IMG/VR virus record: IMGVR_UViG_3300031772_000260 | Location: 1 to 25,300 of that record | Source of the DNA: a virus | DNA length: 25,300 nt | Reading direction: 5' to 3' (one strand) | Part shown: positions 23,216-25,300 of the stretch, one piece after another | Layout of the letters: the number at the start of each line of letters is the position of its first letter | How positions within the stretch are numbered: position 1 is the first letter of the stretch | Notes under the pieces: model-generated | What the model was told of the DNA's origin: nothing | Databases searched by the model: none | Seen by the model: the letters and a program-made list of their open reading frames with translations, nothing else | Program-made: the position numbers and the translations under genes

Positions 23216-23485
23216 TTATATTTTTAATATATGACCGAGATTAGTTAAATGTTTTAATCTAGTATCTACATCTGATTTAATAATCATACTTCTATCTGTT
23301 ATAACACCAGATTTTGTTCTATAAGTTATAACATAAATAAACCAATCATCATTTGCATCTTCTATGAATACCGTTGTTTGAGAGGAATGGGTTTTTGTTA
23401 AAATATAAAGTTTATTATGATTAGCGTAATCTTTAATATTTTCAACTGCTTCTTTTTTTTGTTTTTTTATAGGTTTTTTGTACAT
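23216..23485 (-). CDS. Small basic unknown protein, 89 aa
   Basis: A short protein with a Lys-rich start (M-Y-K-K-P-I-K-K-Q-K-K-E-A) and a beta-like middle (T-V-F-I-E-D-A-N-D-D-W-F-I-Y-V-I-T-Y-R-T-K). The start ATG directly abuts the dTMP kinase stop (23485), so the two are probably translated in sequence. No family recognised. Confidence 0.6.
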   Translation of the reverse strand: MYKKPIKKQKKEAVENIKDYANHNKLYILTKTHSSQTTVFIEDANDDWFIYVITYRTKSGVITDRSMIIKSDVDTRLKHLTNLGHILKI

Positions 23486-24210
23486 TATTTTGGTATTAAC
23501 ATCACTTTGTCTAAAATATGTTTATATCTTTCAAAAAGTTCTTCAGGGGAAAATAATTTTAATGCTAGTGATTGCGAACCTGCTAAATGTATTTCTATAG
23601 AACAATTAACAATTTCAAAATTTTGATAACTACTTAACGAAAGATAATTATTTCTTACTCTTTTCTGAAAATTTATATCAATTTCATGAATATCGGTTTT
23701 CCCATCTAAATACTTTCTATCAGTGCCTTCACGTTTATTAGCTAAGCGTTCTTCTATAAATGGGATAGGCACATCAAAAAATATGTTTAAATCTGGATAC
23801 GGTAGTTCTAAGAATCCAAATTCAAATTCATCTATCCATTCTTTTATAATTTGTGACTGAGCATCGTTATCGTATTTAGCTCCTTGATATGCCATATTGG
23901 AAAATACATAACGATCTAAAAGAACAACATCATTATTCATTAATTGTTTTTGTAATTCTGGAAGATATAAAAATCTATCCATTGCGTACATATTAGCGAC
24001 AAAAATTGGATTAACTTTATCAATATTTCCATATTCTCCCTTTAGATATGCAGCAATTACATTGCTAGCTTCGTTATTTCCGTATATAGGGAAATGAAGG
24101 TATTCATATTTATATTTATGTTCTTCTAAATATTTTTTTATTAATTCTATTTGTGTTGATTTTCCTACACAATCACAGCCTTCACATACAATTAATTTTG
24201 CATTATACAT
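23485..24210 (-). CDS. tmk: Thymidylate kinase (dTMP kinase)
   Basis: Phosphorylates dTMP to dTDP, the step after ThyA (6658-7590). The P-loop is G-C-D-C-V-G-K-S-T (11-19), the dTMP-kinase signature is L-L-D-R-Y-V-F-S-N-M-A-Y-Q-G-A (97-111, D-R pair at 99-100), L-N-I-F-F-D-V-P follows at 141-148, and a LID-like segment with basic residues reads A-N-K-R-E-G-T-D-R-K (157-166). The D-x-x-x-x-x-G core at the P-loop replaces the usual E-G-x-D-G/A with E-G-C-D-C-V-G. It is longer (241 aa) than typical bacterial enzymes (~210), with extra C-terminal residues (F-S-P-E-E-L-F-E-R-Y). Deoxynucleoside kinases share this fold, so substrate range is not fully fixed by sequence. Confidence 0.85.
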   Translation of the reverse strand: MYNAKLIVCEGCDCVGKSTQIELIKKYLEEHKYKYEYLHFPIYGNNEASNVIAAYLKGEYGNIDKVNPIFVANMYAMDRFLYLPELQKQLMNNDVVLLDRYVFSNMAYQGAKYDNDAQSQIIKEWIDEFEFGFLELPYPDLNIFFDVPIPFIEERLANKREGTDRKYLDGKTDIHEIDINFQKRVRNNYLSLSSYQNFEIVNCSIEIHLAGSQSLALKLFSPEELFERYKHILDKVMLIPK

Positions 24211-24222
24211 ATTAATAAAATA

Positions 24223-24507
24223 TTAAGAGTTTTTATTATGAGTTATATTGTTTATATTTTCAAATATTAAACTAATTGAAAGTCCTATACATAAAAGACT
24301 CCAAAATTTCCAATCTGTATGGAAAATTAATTTTAAACTATACCCAAATACAAATGATTTAAAAAGAAACATACAAATAAAGAATATTGAAGTAAATAAA
24401 TCAGATAAATACGGTAAGTTATTCTTATCTGTTTCTTTTAATGGCGAGATTTTTTTATTTTTGTAATTGTTTAGTTTATCACCTAAAGAATTATTTATTA
24501 AAGTCAT
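24223..24507 (-). CDS. Small two-TM membrane protein
   Basis: A 94-aa protein with hydrophobic segments at ~36-56 (L-F-T-S-I-F-F-I-C-M-F-L-F-K-S-F-V-F-G) and ~67-84 (W-K-F-W-S-L-L-C-I-G-L-S-I-S-L-I-F). The two short charged ends suggest both termini are on the same side. Its ATG overlaps the upstream TGA as ATGA (24507-24504), so it is translationally coupled to the acidic repeat gene. Family unknown; small two-TM phage proteins include some holins. Confidence 0.6.
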   Translation of the reverse strand: MTLINNSLGDKLNNYKNKKISPLKETDKNNLPYLSDLFTSIFFICMFLFKSFVFGYSLKLIFHTDWKFWSLLCIGLSISLIFENINNITHNKNS

Positions 24508-25109
24508 TTCTTTTTTGTTTTAAGATCTAATTTTTTAACTTTCGCTTCGCCACCTTTTTCTTCTTTTTCTTTTGATTCACCGGCTTCATGTTCTTCTTTC
24601 TTTTCCTTTTCTTTAGATTCGCCAGCTTCGTGTTCTTCTTTTTCTTCTTTTTCTTCGGATTCGCCAGCTTCGTGCTTAACATGTTCCTTATTCTTTATAT
24701 CTCCGACTTCATCTTTAGATTTCGAAGTTTCATCTTTATCGCCTTCTCCTTTTTTAAAATCAGGACTTGCTTTTTTAGCGTCAAGAGTATTAACGGGTTT
24801 TTTCTCTCCCTTTGTGTCAGCAGTTTTTATTTCGCCAAACATTCCCGGTTTAAAATCTTTAACCGATTTAAGATCTGTTTGAAGATCATATCCAGGTTCA
24901 AATTCGGCTCCACCCATTTTCATTTCAACTTTAACTTCAACTTTTCCTTTTTGAAATTCTTTTTTCAACCAATTATATGATTTTACATTGGTATCAGGAA
25001 TAACAATGCCTTCTTGATTAGATAAACCTTCTCCGCCATCCATCATTTGTGTAGATTCTTCATAAAGTTTTTCTAAATAATCATCGATGTTAAATTGTCC
25101 TGCTTTCAT
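24504..25109 (-). CDS. Acidic/basic low-complexity protein with 14-residue repeats
   Basis: A 201-aa highly charged protein. The N-terminal ~120 residues are mixed (I-D-D-Y-L-E-K-L-Y-E-E-S-T-Q-M-M), the rest is nearly all Glu, Lys, Asp, Ser and Gly. Residues ~146-187 contain three near-copies of a 14-residue unit starting H-E-A-G-E-S-x-E-K-E (at 146, 160 and 174). The end is basic (V-K-K-L-D-L-K-T-K-K-K). Such proteins are commonly unstructured; phage scaffold, core or internal head proteins can look like this, but nothing identifies one here. TGA is its stop. Confidence 0.65.
   Translation of the reverse strand: MKAGQFNIDDYLEKLYEESTQMMDGGEGLSNQEGIVIPDTNVKSYNWLKKEFQKGKVEVKVEMKMGGAEFEPGYDLQTDLKSVKDFKPGMFGEIKTADTKGEKKPVNTLDAKKASPDFKKGEGDKDETSKSKDEVGDIKNKEHVKHEAGESEEKEEKEEHEAGESKEKEKKEEHEAGESKEKEEKGGEAKVKKLDLKTKKK
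24549..24674 (-). repeat. 42-bp tandem repeat x3 in the acidic protein gene
   Basis: Three imperfect 42-bp units code the H-E-A-G-E-S repeats; they appear on the + strand as runs beginning near 'cgccagcttcgtgttcttc'. Confidence 0.7.
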
Positions 25110-25136
25110 AATATTTCTTTTATTTTATATATCTAT

Positions 25137-25300
25137 CTATTTACTGAAAAAATTCTCATTAGGCCTTGGCATTTTTACTAAAACCCATCTATGTGTTATA
25201 GGATTCTTTTTACAGTATTTATGTAATAAACCTGCTTGATTATATGTTCCATAAAGTTGATCTGACCACCATCCTCTAGTTTGTCTTATATAATTCGGCT
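25137..25300 (-). CDS. C-terminal end of an unknown gene (5' end outside window)
   Basis: Read leftward from the right edge, one frame stays open for 53 codons and ends with TAG at 25139-25137. It reads, for example, R-G-W-W-S-D-Q-L-Y-G-T-Y, then L-H-K-Y-C-K-K-N-P-I-T-H-R-W-V-L-V-K-M-P-R-P-N-E. The amino-acid mix is protein-like (Trp, Tyr and Pro-rich), and the acidic repeat gene starts 27 bp downstream in the same direction. No family assigned. It shows that TAG is a stop in this genome. Confidence 0.6.
   Translation of the reverse strand, partial: PNYIRQTRGWWSDQLYGTYNQAGLLHKYCKKNPITHRWVLVKMPRPNENFFSK

Noticed and set aside
24588-24980. + strand open frame rich in Phe
   Set aside because: Shadow of the Glu/Lys-rich repeat gene on the other strand (TTC/TTT are complements of GAA/AAA).
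1-25300. Alternative genetic code, as in some gut megaphages with recoded TAG
   Set aside because: Genes end in TAA, TGA (24504, 9398) and TAG (25137) in places that fit their neighbours, and no conserved domain is interrupted by TAG or TGA.
1-25300. tRNA genes, CRISPR arrays, insertion sequences
   Set aside because: No cloverleaf, regularly spaced repeats or transposase motifs were found; repeats seen are within genes or at HNH starts.

Overview
The window looks like part of a large, AT-rich genome of a contractile-tailed (myovirus-type) phage. It opens with a tail morphogenesis block in the usual order: sheath, tube, small protein, chaperone-like gene with an out-of-frame extension, tape measure. 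It also carries phage-type nucleotide genes (thymidylate synthase, dTMP kinase), a T4-type lysozyme, a sigma factor and HNH homing endonucleases. Almost no start codon has a Shine-Dalgarno sequence in front of it; leaders are A/T-rich. That fits a Bacteroidota host, which is an inference. Stops are mostly TAA, but TGA (24504, 9398) and TAG (25137) also end genes, so the standard code applies.

Layout. Positions 2-8922 are on the + strand: tail sheath (5' end outside the window), tube, a 116-aa protein, terminator, a gp26/chaperone-like gene and its shifted reading frame, terminator, an 898-aa tape measure, then thyA, a zinc-ribbon-like protein, a one-TM protein and a GT-A glycosyltransferase. 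A palindromic terminator at 8910-8931 sits exactly where the last + gene and first - gene overlap by their stop codons. From 8919 to the right edge nearly everything is on the - strand: two DMGIG-tag proteins, a MoxR-type AAA+ ATPase with a metallopeptidase-like/VWA partner, an LRR-like DMGIG protein, a beta-rich possible virion protein, a membrane-anchored GH24 lysozyme, a four-TM protein with an AT-hook-like motif, a spanin-like protein, an unknown 215-aa protein, a PD-(D/E)XK nuclease, an unknown protein with a hydrophobic C-terminus, an ECF-like sigma factor, small unknowns, dTMP kinase, a two-TM protein, an acidic repeat protein and the 3' end of another gene. Two paralogous HNH endonucleases on the + strand (18523-19347 and 20114-20863) interrupt this block.

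Themes. (1) Several otherwise unrelated proteins share short N-terminal modules: three carry an F-T-(D/E)...D-(P/A)-I-x-D-M-G-I-G tag, and three begin with basic residues followed by an L-x-x-x-(x)-E-S-(L/I/)-like stretch. These recall capsid-targeting or propeptide signals, but that is a hypothesis. (2) Two genes seem to continue in another frame: the tail chaperone-like gene (+1/-2, 3448-3563) and the four-TM protein gene (-1 on a run of nine A, 16861-16869). (3) The AAA+/VWA pair forms a chaperone-like module whose VWA protein holds a (Gly-Gln)20-Gly tract coded by a 6-bp repeat.

No intergenic stretch exceeds 300 bases. No tRNA, rRNA, CRISPR or insertion sequence was seen.
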